Notes: generated from the letters alone by a model not told the origin. Positions 24,512-37,045 are shown, counted from the first letter of the stretch. The stretch: DNA of 64,000 bases from Allolobophora icterica (GCA_963556255.1 OY744608.1:25995920-26059919); one strand, 5' to 3'. Program-made: numbers and translations.

Positions 24512-25168
24512 TGCTTTTAATGTTTCCACCCGAAATTTGCACAACTGAGGTGCGACATTGAAGTATTAGCTTTATCTAATGATGGAGTGACACATAGTCA
24601 ATTACCAGTTCAGACTGAATTCAAGTACCAGGGTCATGTTGTACTAAATTTGACACCCCTGCTGATTAGATGCCAAGTGAGGTATTTAAAATGGTATTTA
24701 GAGCATCTTTAATAGTTGTAAAATGCAGTTATATCCAGTTTTTACCAATGAATGATTATTGAGTACAGGTTTCTTTTTATTGTAATTGTGGAAATGGCTA
24801 AAATTACACTTTTTACACACCACACAGTTCCATGTCAATTATATGAAAAATTATAACACAGAATGTCTTTAGATCAAGCGTTTAGCAAAGCTAGAGTGGG
24901 TGGCTACAGGGTTTGACTGATTCAAATGAACCCCACCTGTCAACATATATCACCATTAGCACTACATCCAATGGTATCTAGTGGTAGTGTTTTGCCCCAT
25001 CCAACTTTCAGCCTAATTGTATGAGTACCCTAGCTGATGCCCTTCACATGACAACTTGTTGCTTCAAGAATTGGCTGTTGAAACTACCAGTGTCATTTAT
25101 CCTTAGTCATCCTGCAACCCTAAACACAACAGTGTAGCTGTCTTATGCCCAGATTCAAATAAGTAGAG

Positions 25169-25174
25169 TTTATT
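25169..25174 (-). promoter_or_regulatory. Candidate polyadenylation signal of Elongin A
   Basis: AATAAA on the minus strand about 125 bp after the stop codon at 25297, a typical spacing. Confidence 0.45.
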
Positions 25175-25296
25175 ATGTATGTAGTCGTACTTTAAGGATG
25201 GGCTATCTTCATATATCAGGAGCTCCAACAGAACAGAAAATTAAATTATTTTAAGCTGTGTGCATACACATGAAAGAAATGTCTCATGTAAATTTA

Positions 25297-28200
25297 CTAA
25301 TCTCCACATATAACTGCTTTGCATCTATTAAAACACTGAACAGAAAGCAGCCTACTAGTTGTTTCTGGTCTGTATCCTCCTCCTCCTCTTCTTCTGATCA
25401 TTGGCTTCGAGACCTGATTCTTTAAGGAGTCTAAGATTTCCTGTTTGCTACGTGGTTGTGAAGTTTCATCAGAGACATTTGCTGCTGAAGCAGCACTAGC
25501 AGTTCTCACAGCAGCAAGCTTTTTGCTAGTCCGTCGACCAGTGCACACATGGTCAACATACGTCAGTTGGATTCTAGGAACTACAAGATAAAACCAGTAA
25601 AATTGATAATGTGTTATACTGCAACATGTATACAGCAGGTGTTCTAGTCGACCACACATGCACTCAATGCATCACCAGAGGACAAAGTTAAAACTGGGTG
25701 AACCACATGGTTTGCAGTGCAAGAAATACGTTGGGTGATATGCTTTCTCCTCAACACTATCCACTCTAGCCGTGGTACACAATGGATTGTTATTACCTTA
25801 ACTCTGAAAATCAATAGTGCAGTGACACTAAATTAATCATTGCCAAGAAGAAGAAAAGAGCAGTCCCTTAAGCTAGCCTGCCAGGCAGCTATGGGTATGA
25901 AGTGTTAGCAACTACTTTTATTAGCCTGAGCACATGAGGGTGAGTGGCCAGTCCTCTCATGTATGGTCAGTATACTCATTGGCTAAGCGTGCAGATGGAG
26001 CAGAAATCTCAAACCAAATTTCTGCCCTGGCAGGGATTTGAACCCAGGACCTCTCTCTCGATTTGACAGTCCAGCATGCTAACCATTACACTATTGAGCA
26101 CCTCAAAGAATTTTCTATAAAATCATAGTCAAATAATTCTCTTGTAATCAATAATCATAATGATCTAGCAATTTTCCTGTCTCTCTTTCCTTCACAAACT
26201 AACCCCAAACATAACCATTGATCTCACATAACTAGTCCAAACAGATTTCCAAGAGTAGCCTGATCATGATTTACAAGATCACTTCAATTAGATTAATTGC
26301 CCGTCTTCCTCGATTCTCTCATATCACCACCTTTATGGCAGAAGAACTCCACTGGCTCCCGCTTTCTGCCCGCATCCACTTCAAGGTCCTCATCCTTGTC
26401 TCTAAGGCTCAACTTGGTTTCGCTCCGAAATATTTATATTCCACTTACGATTCAAGTTCATGTAGTGTGGCTGTTAGGACAGTTGCACTTCACCACACTG
26501 CCTATTTCCTTGGAGCTCACTGATGCCATAAGCATCCAAGAGTCATTTTTTATGTAAGAGGCCCTATATAAGTTGACTGATACTGTACAGTTAGTTGCTA
26601 TACAAAACCTACCTTCTTTTTCTGCGCGTTTTTTATTGGCCATCACACTTCGAGAAATTAATGTCAGCTTTTTATTTCTGGCATCCTGCAAACGCTGAAC
26701 AAAGAAAAAACATATTCTACTTAAAAGTGACAGAATTTGTAACTGAATTCAATAGCAGCCTGCAACTTATTAAACAGGGAGTCCTGGAAGAGAGTAATCA
26801 AATGCGCAGTAGACACCTATGGGCTATCAGCCCATGGATCATGAAGAAGAAGAACTTACTAAAAAAATTTATCAAAAGCTAAACGACGAAACGCTAGCCA
26901 CTGGCATTTGGCAAATGTCACCACAGCAAGGCATTGCAATACCAGAAAATATTTCAATCTAGAGCCTGCTTTCTTTTAATAGGTTCCACCATGTGGCACA
27001 CTTCGTAAAAGTTGAGGACTATGTTATGCATCGCAGCCCATATAACATTCACATTAGGTAACACGTTCGCAGAAAACTGATGCATACTCTGTAAGATACC
27101 AGAAATATTTATGTACAACAACTTTTAAGGACTTGTTGCAAACATCACTTTTAAACTAGGGACCTGCGAAGCTTCGATATTCGATTCGAAAACGAATCGG
27201 ACGGAGGTATTCGATTCGATTCGAAAATGATGTCGTGATTCGAAAAACTTTCGAATCATTTTTCAGAAAAATGATTAGCCCTTGACGCACTTTGTTGTAA
27301 ACTAATTCTTTATTTGTTTACTGCGCGTGGATTGGTTGTTGAATTTTTGCATGCACCGCGGCACGCGACGACCTGCAAATATTTGAAAATAGTAGTCGGA
27401 TTGAAAATCGATCGCGCTGAATTGAGTAGGCAAGCGATGGGCGGTCGACCTTTTGTGTACAACGTATTTTGTGTATCATATTCGTATAGCTGCATATCAT
27501 TAGTGACTTTACGAATGATGTCACGCGGCGTGAGTTGTCGACCGTGTTTTCATGGCCAATAATGCTGTACGAAATTAGAGTGGTCACTCAGCAGTCATCA
27601 GGTCACGACGCGTATTCAGCTAAGTAAATTAAAGTAATGTAAAATTGGTACACAAAATAATGGTCTTGACCGTCTGGCCCAAGGTTCATCTACAGTCTTG
27701 GAGTGTAATTCAAACTCATCGAGCGACGACCGTCGGTGCGACGCCTTCGGCTAGGCGAGCGATAAACCGTTCGCCCGTACCTTCGCTAGACGAGAGACTA
27801 AGGACTCATAAATTATTTGCTTTTTTAAAATTTTGTTAATAGCTTAATGTTTAGTTTAATTGATTTTTAAATTGCAGAAACGTTAACGTTATTGATATAT
27901 TGATACTGAGGTACGCTTGTGCAATCCAGCTTCATGAATATCAAACTGGTACCCGCTGATTCGATTCGAGATTCGATTCGAATTCGAACCTTTACCCCGA
28001 TTCGATTCGAGATTCGATTCGACTGAAAATTTGTGATTCGCAGGTCCCTATTTTAAACTCACCAAGTACAGTTCCCTCCAACTTTCCAGTTCTTCAGGCT
28101 CACGTCCTCTGAAATCACGATTGCAGTGTAACTTCCATAGGTCTTCAGTATCTCCAACAAATTGCTTAAAATGTCAAATAATGGGATTAACAAGTCATTC

Positions 28201-30579
28201 TAACATGAACAAATGACTATAAATGTTAAAGGACAGGATGCAAACAAATCTGCAACTTATTGTTGCAAAGTTGTCTCAAACTATTGGAATTTGTCTGGAA
28301 AATAGTCATGGAAGGAAATTTTTTATTGAACTAGGACGCTCTGGCTGTATCAACTGTTATCCAAATTCGTTCCAAGCTTGTCAAAAACCACTGTATTTAG
28401 TAGCAACTAGCTCTCAAATTTTAATAGGTAACTCCTCGTCTTCTTTTGTTTTCCTCAAGACATTTCTTTTCTCTCAGCCTTGCACACTGGGAGCGCCTCT
28501 GAACGGTTCACCCTTCTAGAGGCGCTTTATAAATGTTTAAATATAATACAATACAGCAACTATTCAGTTTCTTGTGTCTTACAACCTGAATATGATTAAT
28601 AAAATCAAGAGTGATAGCATGGTTTCTATATGCTTAATACCATCATCATTAACAATGTAATTACCTGGTAGGTTATTATTATTTTTGATATTGTAACAAC
28701 TATTCACACAGCATCAATATCTAATGACTAGGCATTAATCATTGGTGCGGACTGTTGAGCCACTGTGCATAAGAGCCTTACTCAAAGTGTACAGTTAGTC
28801 TTGGGGAAAGCTTGAACCCATACTCACCAAGAGCAAAGCAAGTGCTCAACCACTCATTGTGTGAATAATAAACAAATATAAACGCACAAGTTTCACGATG
28901 GGCAATCGTTCAGCCCATTTTCATGAAAGTAACAACCTTATCAGTTACCAATGGGCAGCCGTGTGGCACGGTAGCCGATTGGTTACAGCACTCGACCAGA
29001 AATACATCTATAGTACAAGTTTGAGCTTTCCCCAGGCATGTACTGTGTGGGGACCTTGAGCAAGTCCTTCTTGCAAGATTTCTCAGTACCATCACATCTG
29101 TTGTAGGGTCGCATGTGCACTCCTGAGGACAATATCAGATACACTTGTTGTATTGTATTATAAATGCTTCAATGAACATTGCATCATTCTGACACAATCA
29201 ACTGACTGGGTTGTAGAATTCCAGCTTCTCAAGTTGACTAACAGAACACAGGTCTAATACAGGCTTCAGAATGTCTGCGGGGATTCCTCCCACAAAGGTG
29301 ATATCTACAAATGAAAACACACAATGCAGTCAATTTCTCTAGTACATTCTACTGATTTAAACACCAACATACCAACACAAAAAACAATGATATCAAAGAA
29401 AATTAAAAGCAAACAAGAATCCAGTGAATGTAATAAAACTAAATCAAAACATAGAAAGTCAGATGTGACATGTTTGGCCTATTTCTAAGCATTAATCACA
29501 AACTTTGATCCTGAACTTAAAAGTAACATGATTCTTGTAACGGAGTCACAGAAACTTTAGAACTATTTAAATATTAGCTTCTCAGTATTAATGCTAAATA
29601 TGGGTAAAAAACATGGTCTAGTGATCTAAAACAAACTAAATTAATATCAGTATGTTAAATATCAAGTGTTGAATGACCGACAAGATTTAAACCTTTGTGA
29701 CCTGATGCGCAAACCTCTATCTGCTTCTTCTCATCAACCCTACGTTCTCTGAATCGGCTTGATCTGTTCATTCCCCAGGTGAGGTCTGCCCTGGCTCAGC
29801 ATCGCTCTTTCGCTGTCGTGGGCCCATCCCTATGGAACTCCCTTCCTTTGGTACCGCGTGGGACCCTACTTACTAAGTTCTCTCTCTCTGTTGTTCATCG
29901 TCTAAAGTCTTTTCTGTTTCCGCGAGGCTCACATGCTGAGAGCACCTCTGAATAGTTCGCACTGTGAGAGGCGCTTTATAAATTCTCAGATACCATACCA
30001 TACCATACCACACAATTGACTAGATTCAAACTACTCAACAAACCATCAATGTTTTCTTGCAGGACTTGCATACAGGCAGCAAACAGTGAAGTCATAGCTG
30101 AAAGCAATGAAAAATGTCATTATCCAGAGATATCCATTTCACTTCCTTCATTGTAGCTTAAGGCTTAATTTAACAAACAGTAAAATCATAGCTCTGTAAA
30201 GCAAAGAAGTTGTCCTCCTGAGCTACCCATTTCACTTCCTTCATTGTAGCTTAAAGCCTAACTTACTCAATCTCTACATAAATTATGAATAATTACGAAA
30301 AATCCATTTTACTGGCATACTTCATTAGTAAAGTACATGTACAACCTTAAAATATCTGTGGTATCTGTGGAGGTCATCTGGTGCTGAAATGACCAGCGAC
30401 TGATGAACGACCAAGCTGCATAAACTTGGTAGCATGAGGGATATCCAAATGCAGCAGTGTCTGCCACTCAGTGAGCACAGCCATCTGCTGCAAATCCTTC
30501 AGTTGGCTGTTGTCATTCCTCATCTCAGTGCAACACAGACCAGAAACTGTCTACCCTGGATGAGACTTTGTCAGCTATG

Positions 30580-30643
<64 letters not shown>

Positions 30644-33600
30644 GCCATGTACATGCACAAGAACTCTCCCATAGTGACGTTTCCATCTATGCGAGTATCA
30701 ATTCCTTACAAGTGAACTTGATGTGTTACAAGTGTTCTTAATGAATTCTAACATCGTTTAGGTTATGTTAGGGTAACATCTTAGTACAGGAGGAGCAACA
30801 TGGGTCTTTGAAGTGACCTCAGACGTTAGTCACTGGTGGCACTTCGATTTACCAAACAGCACACAATGAATACCTGTTCCACGTGCACCCGACGGCTTGA
30901 CACAGCCAGACATGTGTCATCCATCAGTGAAGGACCGCTGGTGGAGGCGTCATTGCATGCTGCTGATGCTAGAGCTTGTTGTTGCTCCTCGCTATTGATA
31001 CAGCTTGGTCCAGAGACTCTGAACATGATGCTATCTGTCAACTACATATGGGAATCCTATGGTTGGGCTCCAGGTTACAGGACATTTGGAACCCATTCCA
31101 AAGGCTGCACTATATTACAATAAGATCATGTTCCAAGTTGAATCACACATGTCTCAGAATAAATCATATTACAGTGATGCATGCTGAAAGGGAATTTTAG
31201 TGTATGGCATACTGATTAATTTGAAACCATCTGGGGAACTTACCAGTGGGGACTGTAGCCTGTCTTTTCCCACTGTAGATCATCTTTTGACCATAGCGCC
31301 TCTCTAGGTTTACTAGCTTTTCAACATTCTCTAAAAAAATCAGCATATTTTCAGCCAAAATAATTTAAAACTCCATACTCGTAAACCTCAACCAGTTTAA
31401 GAGAAAAATAGTATGAACATACAGCCCAAATTAACATGGTTATCAGCATACAATCTAAGCACTCTGATTGAGCCTAGTACTGTAACACTGCAATACTAAA
31501 GCATCATCTTTTTCCATAAAATTAAACATAACAAGCAATTGTTCATAAACCATTATTCAGCCATCATTACAGGTCTGTGTATGAAGTTATTGGCATTATA
31601 ACTCTATCAGATTCTTTTACTTTTTTTAAAAACAGGCTACCTTTTAAACTGTGAGCTTTTTCATTTGAAATTTTAAGCTATCAGAATATGTGGTTGTACA
31701 TAAGGGTATGCAACTTTATTTTATAGCAAGAGAAATTAAGACTTGCCTAACATTCTAATGTCAGTTCTATTTACAAAACTATATTCACACAATAAACAAC
31801 TGACAGCAGAGTTGTTTAATACATTGTAGACTGTAGAGGTACACTTTTATTTAAACCAGATTTAGTTAATTAAAAAAGGCTTACCTTTCTTAACCTGAAG
31901 CTCTTGTCGCATGGATGGATAAAGAGGCAAGCCATCACCGTCAAGACCGAGATTGAGCTCCTCTTGTTTTGGCAGAGGCACGCTTATAAGAGGATGACCA
32001 AAGCTTAATCCATCACCGCAGTCAGTTTTTGAGTCTAGTGGTTCCTTTTTAATTTTATCCTTGCTTCCAGCTGCATACAGTTTACTGCTTTTACTTAAGG
32101 ATTTACTTTGAGAAGCTGAAGTCTCGTAATTGAGGAAATCTTCAAACGACTTTCCATTGCTGTCAAAGTCTTCGGACTCTGCGTCACTGTCATCAGCTAA
32201 ACTACAAAGCTTTTCTGTCGTCGATTTACCTGACTTATAGTCCAATTCTTTTGCCTCTTTCCTCTGTTCGACTATTTGGGAATTCTTATCCTTTGAATCA
32301 TCACCAGACTGTTTCTTACTACTTTCTGGCCTCTGACTGCTGCTACCAGATGTACTAGGTTCTTTAATGGTACTACTTTCCAATTTCCGATAAGAGCTGC
32401 TACTGGATTTGCTTTGTTCTTTACTACTTCTACTTTCTAATTTACTATGGCTGCTACTAGATCTGCCATGTTCTTTGCTGCTGCTACTTCCTGATTTATT
32501 ATGGTTGCTACTAGACTTGCAATGTTCTTTACTGCTACTGCTTTCTGATTTGTTTTTGCTACTACTGGATTTGCTATGTTCCTGTTTATCACTGTTTTCC
32601 GATTTCTGCACAGTGCCACTGGACTTAATATGTTCTTTGCTACTACTGCTTTCTGATTTGTTATGGCTACTACTGGATTTGTCCCGTTTTGTGCTGCTGC
32701 TACTTTCCAATTTGCCATGATGGCTGCTACTCGCTTTGCTGTAATCTTTTTGGCTTACCCTGGAGCTTTCTTCAGACTTGAAAGAATGGTCATTCTTCTT
32801 TGAACTAAACTCTGCATTCTGACTGACCTTTCTTCCAACAGAATCCTTTTCAGTAATTGGCTTATTGGAGTCAGATAACACACTTCTTGGAGAACCCGAG
32901 TAATCTTTTGCAATTCCGCCATAGTCTCTTTTCAACACTTCACTCATGTCAGCAGCAGTTGTGCTTGGTGCTGGCTTTGTCTTAGGCCCAGTTTTTGACA
33001 AGGCAATGTCATAGTTTAACATTTCTTCAAAAGACATACTACATGAATCTGCCTCATCACCTGAATCAAGTGCAGAGAATGCTGCTGCCATTTTGCCCTG
33101 ACTCTCGGTTTGGCCCATTTCAGCTCTCGATGAGCCATCAACAGCTTTGAGACTGTCCCTCACACTACTGCCAGCAAGTTTTCCTAAAAAACTTGACTTG
33201 GTAACAGTATCATCAGGGAATGATTCTGAAAAAGATACTTCAAGTGATGTGAGCTTTTCGCTTGAGACTTTTTTTGAGGATTCTTTAAAAACTGATGGTA
33301 AACTTGAAGATTGTTTCTGTGAAGAATGCTTAATGGAAGATTCCTTCACTGAGGATGCCTTGCTTGATGAATCTTTATGTGACACATGTTTGCTTGGTAA
33401 TTCTTTATGGGACAAAGCTTTAGCAGATGAATTCTTACTAGCCAATTCCCTGTGGGATTGATGCGTGCCTGAGATCGATTCCTTGGATGACAATGCTTCT
33501 CTGCTCTGCGAGGATTTATCAAGAGATGATTTGCTCTGAGATGTGCATTTCTCTTTTGACAAGAATTCATGAGAATCTTCCTTTGGAAGAGTGGAGTCTT

Positions 33601-36600
33601 TATGTGAAGAAGAGTTTGTTTTAGATGATGAGTCTTTGTGGGAAGAGTGATCGCGATGACCCGAGTGTTTCGTGACAGCTGTCCTTCTGTTGTCATCAGT
33701 TGAACCATCGTGTAAATCTGTAATAATTCCAGTTTTTTCTGATTCTAACAATTGTTTCTTTTTTGGCATGTCACTGTAACTGGAATCATTTGTCTTTCTC
33801 TTCAAATTATTTGGCAAATCTAAATTTCTTGGACTTTTTCCAGCTACGTCTCTACTTCCCTGATTTTGCTTAGCCGATTGTGCTTCAAAAATTGTCTCAT
33901 TCTGTGGCACAACCTCAGAATCAGAAACAATATTATCACTTTTATATGCTGAATCACATCCCGATACTGAGGCAGAGTTCTTTCCGTCTTTCTGGCTACT
34001 CCTATGTTTGTGCGATACATCTCGGCTGGAATGTGAAGAAGAACCAGTCTTGTGTGATTCACTTTTGTGGCCTTTATGCGAAGAGCTATGGCTTGAGCCT
34101 CTAGATGAATCTCTATTAGTAGAAGCCCGACCTATTCCTGAAGAATTCAGTTGTGATTGATAAGAGGCTTCTTTATTAGAAATATCTGAGCATTTCCCAT
34201 CCTTAGATAAGCCATTAGAGGGCAGCAAATCTTTTAACTGATGTGCCACGTCTCGAGAGTCAGCTTTTTTAGATCTATCACCTGAATGCTGTTCCAACAA
34301 GTCACCTGAATTGTCACAAGGTTTCTTAGATGGTTTCTCATCTCTACTACTTTCGAATTTCCTTTTAACCTTTGAATTATAAGCTTCCATTTCAGACGGT
34401 CTGCTATTAACAAAAAATGAGAAAATAAATCAGAACACAAAAAAAGCACAAATCTAAGTATCCTCTTTCTTTTATTATTATTAATATTAAGCGTTTATTA
34501 AGTGCCACTATCTAATGATCAAGCATCAAGCGATGATTGTATTGTATTTCTTTTATTAATCCAGAATGACAAGACTGCATATGGTTACAGATAGTACAAT
34601 GAAGAAACAATGAATAAGCTAGTTATGGTTTGGATTAAAGGCAATATAAGAGTTGGGTGATAAAATTTCTGTTATCTTTCTCAGGAAGGACAAAGTTATG
34701 GGGTCTAGGTCGAGCAATTGTGAGTGAAGGACTTGCTCAAGGTCGTTACACAGTAATCGTTTCAGGGGAGGATTATCCCGAACTCTACGCTTTACAAGGC
34801 TAGCGCTCTAGCCATGTCCTGCTTATATTCATATGCATATATTAAAATGCATCCAAGCCTTTTTTGTGCTATGAACATCACTTTCAAACTTGTGCAATTG
34901 CAAGATGCAGCTTCAGCTTGGCATTTTGCATATGATGCTAGCAAGTGCAAAGAAACTGATTTACAATTACACTCAGCAGAAGTTGCAATGTTATAATTAT
35001 AAGACACCTGTCGTTAGACTGTTGTCATTACACGAACATATCAGTCAACAGATCTTTCAAACACTGAGACCATATCCTACTGACAGTTTCTAAACAGAAA
35101 TATAAATGTGTATTACCTTAATTTTTATCCTTATTTAACTAATTGCCCAATCCAGAAAACAGATGTTAACAAAGAAACTTTCATGCTTCTAAGGACCAAA
35201 GATCAATTAATAACTGTTAAAATAACAGTACAAATAACATAAATGGTCAAGACAAGAAATCTAGAAAATAAAATCAGAAAGCAAAGTCACCCTCGATTAG
35301 TACTTCTTTCTTCCTTCTTGTGGACGACAGGAGAACTGCTCTCAAATGAATCATACGCTGAAACTTTTTCATCATCCGTGGCATTGCCGTGTGACATATG
35401 TTCACTCTCACCATCCGTCTGCACGGGACTGTTGTCACTTCGCTGAGATTGGTCTTCAGCAATTGCAGCCTGGACCAATCCTTTCCACTTGTTAACAATA
35501 GATTTTGCCTTCATTCCAACTGGATCACTACACTTTCGATAACCATTCACAATTTTGCCAATGCCCGTCTCCTGCAAACAGATGATAACAATGCTAGAAA
35601 TTATACCAAATTGCAGCAAATTAACTTCGTCATCTCCCATATCAGCTTAGAGATATGTTCTAATAACTACTTACTGTGTATGCATACACTTTCCATTGCC
35701 TGCTTTTTCTTAAATTATTAAAGATTATCTATTTATTGAACTTATGAACTATCATCTTTGAAAAATACCAACAGCACTAGACAGAAGCAGTAAAGATCCA
35801 GAAGGTCATAAAGATCAAATTATTATTATTATTATTAATTAAATTTGTAATGCGTGCACAGTCACACTGAAATGTGAATCTGACTTAGATCACAACAGCT
35901 GGCAAAGATTAGTAGAAATGGCAACACTTCAGAAAGGGGTTCACCACTGATGACGATGATGGAGTAGAAAACTTATTGCACGTGATGGCTTAGCATATTT
36001 CTCATAATGTACTTTGTCCTGCTAACAAGTTCATTCTAAGAATGTAAAAAAGTGAATTTCCTACTTGTAAATGATCTAAACTGATTGGCAGTCTGTCGAG
36101 TTTTTCTAAGACAACCAACACCTGAAAAAGCCAACCAAGCTGAATCACAGCAGAATTAAGATTTTAAATCAGTAACTTGCTAAACATGTATAAACAAGAA
36201 AAAATATGATTGCGAAAAAATAAACTTTAACTTTAACAAGTATTGACAAGAGGCATGTAAATCTCATATTATTCATTCAAGTATGAACTATTAACACAAA
36301 AAACACTTGAAACTCCTTACAATGCCGCTGTATTCAGAAGCCATAACTGGGACCATATTACAATGATGTTGGGCTATATTGAGCTCTGAAGTGGAATCAA
36401 TTGGAATCTATATCACTGACCGCAATACACCAGACATTTGCAACGTAATGAAGCAAATTATAAGGAAGTTGTAATGTGTTGGCAAAATGCTAATAACCAG
36501 GATTCACAGCAAATAAGCTTGAATTACGTTAATATACAAAAGTATACACACATAGCTCTCCTCATAACATGCATCATCACAAGGTGAACAAGTGTTGCCC

Positions 36601-37045
36601 TGTTACTATTAACTGGACACCATTAAAGGCTAAGTATTATGGGCTGTACAGTCTTGGAAAGCCTGGGTTCGGATATTACCAGGTGTATTGTGCGCATACG
36701 GTCTACGCGTATTTAGACTTAGATGGGAGACTACTGAAATGAAATGTATAGCAAAAGCTCGAATAAGTCCTTATATGGCGTTAAGTTATCCTATAGCAGT
36801 GGAAGGGCATTTTAACACAAACATGCTTTTGTCACATGGTTACCATCTTAGTCAAAAAATTTCTGTGCGCATATGCTCTTAAACTGTGACATATAACACT
36901 ACATTGTGTTAAACAACACTTGACTCCACACTTTCACAAGTTCAAGACCTGCAAGATCTACCTGCTGGTCTTCTCTTTTTCCTAAAGCTCTCTCTAAAAA
37001 ATGTCCGTAACGGATGATTTTCTCGATCACTCCTTCAGAAGACAT
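25297..37045 (-). CDS. ELOA: Elongin A (transcription elongation factor, TCEB3), 10 exons
   Basis: Exons in transcript order: 37045-36962, 36121-36065, 35571-35291, 34403-31885, 31330-31244, 30097-30044, 29304-29207, 28164-28063, 26694-26613 and 25580-25297. All are GT-AG with consistent phases, giving about 1215 aa (human about 770-800). Exons 1-3 encode a TFIIS N-terminal-type domain (VLEKLDRLPISLDHLQ, then ETGIGKIVNG and SIVNKWKGLV). Exon 4 is a Ser/Lys/His-rich region of about 840 aa. Exon 6 holds a BC-box (SLFAACMQV, about 1013-1021), followed by an F-box-like segment (VGGIPADILKPVLDLCS) and the Elongin A core DLWKLHCNRDF...SWRELYL. In the known family, Elongin A with B and C stimulates Pol II elongation and serves as a CUL5 ubiquitin-ligase adaptor. 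The last exon's C-terminus is the least certain part. Confidence 0.92.
25915..26105 (-). mobile_element. tRNA-derived SINE
   Basis: The minus strand begins near 26100 with a tRNA-like head: A-box-like TGGTTAGCATGCTGG and B-box-like GGTTCAAATCC at the right spacing. A non-tRNA body follows. It does not fold as a standard tRNA gene, so SINE is preferred. It lies in Elongin A intron 9. Confidence 0.5.
26235..26585 (+). mobile_element. L2/CR1-like ORF2 fragment
   Basis: Plus-strand frames encode EELHWLPLSARIHFKVLILV and then LGFAPKYL, the conserved region after the RT thumb in L2/CR1 elements (compare LHWLPFPLRIAYRV at 22.0 kb). The tail has GAGGCCCTATATAAG. It ends just before Elongin A exon 9. 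Confidence 0.65.
27157..28050. mobile_element. hAT-like element rich in ATTCGATTCGA motifs
   Basis: The terminal inverted repeats TAGGGACCTGCGAA and TTCGCAGGTCCCTA are flanked by an exact 8-bp duplication TTTTAAAC (27149-27156 and 28051-28058). Subterminal blocks are packed with ATTCGATTCGA repeats on both sides. No transposase domain is recognised in the interior frames, so it appears non-autonomous. It lies in Elongin A intron 8; its right duplicate ends 4 bp before the donor side of exon 8 (28063). Confidence 0.8.
28330..28555 (+). mobile_element. L2-like 3' tail
   Basis: The tail GGGAGCGCCTCTGAACGGTT, followed by AGAGGCGCTTTATAAATG and an AATAC-rich end, matches the other L2-type tails at 5.2 and 29.9 kb. 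The preceding bases encode a degraded ORF2 C-terminus (FVFLKTFLFSQPC). It lies in Elongin A intron 7. Confidence 0.55.
28735..28865 (-). mobile_element. tRNA-derived SINE head
   Basis: Minus-strand text has TGGTTGAGCACTTGC as the A-box region and GGGTTCAAGCTTTCCCC as the B-box region. It is in the opposite orientation to a related SINE at 28956. It lies in Elongin A intron 7. Confidence 0.45.
28956..29167 (+). mobile_element. tRNA-derived SINE
   Basis: The A-box-like GGTTACAGCACTCGACC and B-box-like GTTTGAGCTTTCCCC are followed by CCTTGAGCAAGTCCTTC and a TTGTATTGTATTATAAATGC end. The tail resembles L2 tails in the window, suggesting an L2-dependent SINE. It lies in Elongin A intron 7. Confidence 0.5.
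29705..30012 (+). mobile_element. L2-like 3' fragment with (ATACC)n tail
   Basis: Degraded C-terminal ORF2 sequence (HRSFAVVGPSLWNSLP after a frame correction) is followed by the tail GAGAGCACCTCTGAATAGTT, GAGAGGCGCTTTATAAATTC and CATACCATACCATACC. It lies in Elongin A intron 6, about 30 bp from exon 6. Confidence 0.6.
30087..30270. repeat. Tandem duplication covering the exon 6 acceptor of Elongin A
   Basis: Two diverged copies about 91 bp apart share CCATTTCACTTCCTTCATTG and TAGCTTAA, preceded by AGTgAAgTCATAGCT and AGTAAAATCATAGCT. The first copy includes the real 3' splice site and first codons of exon 6; the second is a decayed duplicate in the upstream intron. Confidence 0.65.
30582..30643. 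repeat. (GT)n microsatellite
   Basis: About 30 GT units with one interruption, in Elongin A intron 5. The repetitive VCVC-type open frame crossing it is an artefact. Confidence 0.95.
32400..32725 (-). repeat. Ser/Lys-rich internal repeat in Elongin A exon 4
   Basis: At least six degenerate copies of a roughly 17-20-residue unit of the type SSSSHNKSESSSSKEH run through about residues 702-809 of the predicted protein. The repeat explains the long leucine-rich frame on the opposite strand, which is not a gene. Such low-complexity DNA is prone to length change. Confidence 0.75.
34655..34815 (-). mobile_element. tRNA-derived SINE fragment
   Basis: The minus strand has TGGCTAGAGCGCTAGCC as A-box region, GAGTTCGGGATAATCC as B-box region, and then CCTTGAGCAAGTCCTTC, shared with the SINE at 28956. 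It lies in Elongin A intron 3. Confidence 0.5.

Larger units (their letters stand above)
22890..25296 (+). other. PKA 3' UTR and convergent intergenic region
   Basis: No coding exon is seen between the PKA stop and the Elongin A stop on the other strand. The only canonical AATAAA noted for PKA is at 24506-24511, implying a 3' UTR of about 1.6 kb. A candidate reverse-strand signal for Elongin A is at 25169-25174, so the two transcripts need not overlap. Confidence 0.45.

Noticed and set aside
26041..26105. tRNA gene on the minus strand
   Set aside because: A-box and B-box are present, but the acceptor and D arms do not pair well and a SINE body follows, so it is listed as a SINE.
30434..31200. 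Open frames around the (GT)n tract in Elongin A intron 5
   Set aside because: No splice sites, no family similarity, and the frames overlap on both strands.
32409..32720. Plus-strand leucine-rich 103-aa frame
   Set aside because: It is antisense to the Ser/Lys repeat of Elongin A exon 4; the leucines come from reversed serine codons.
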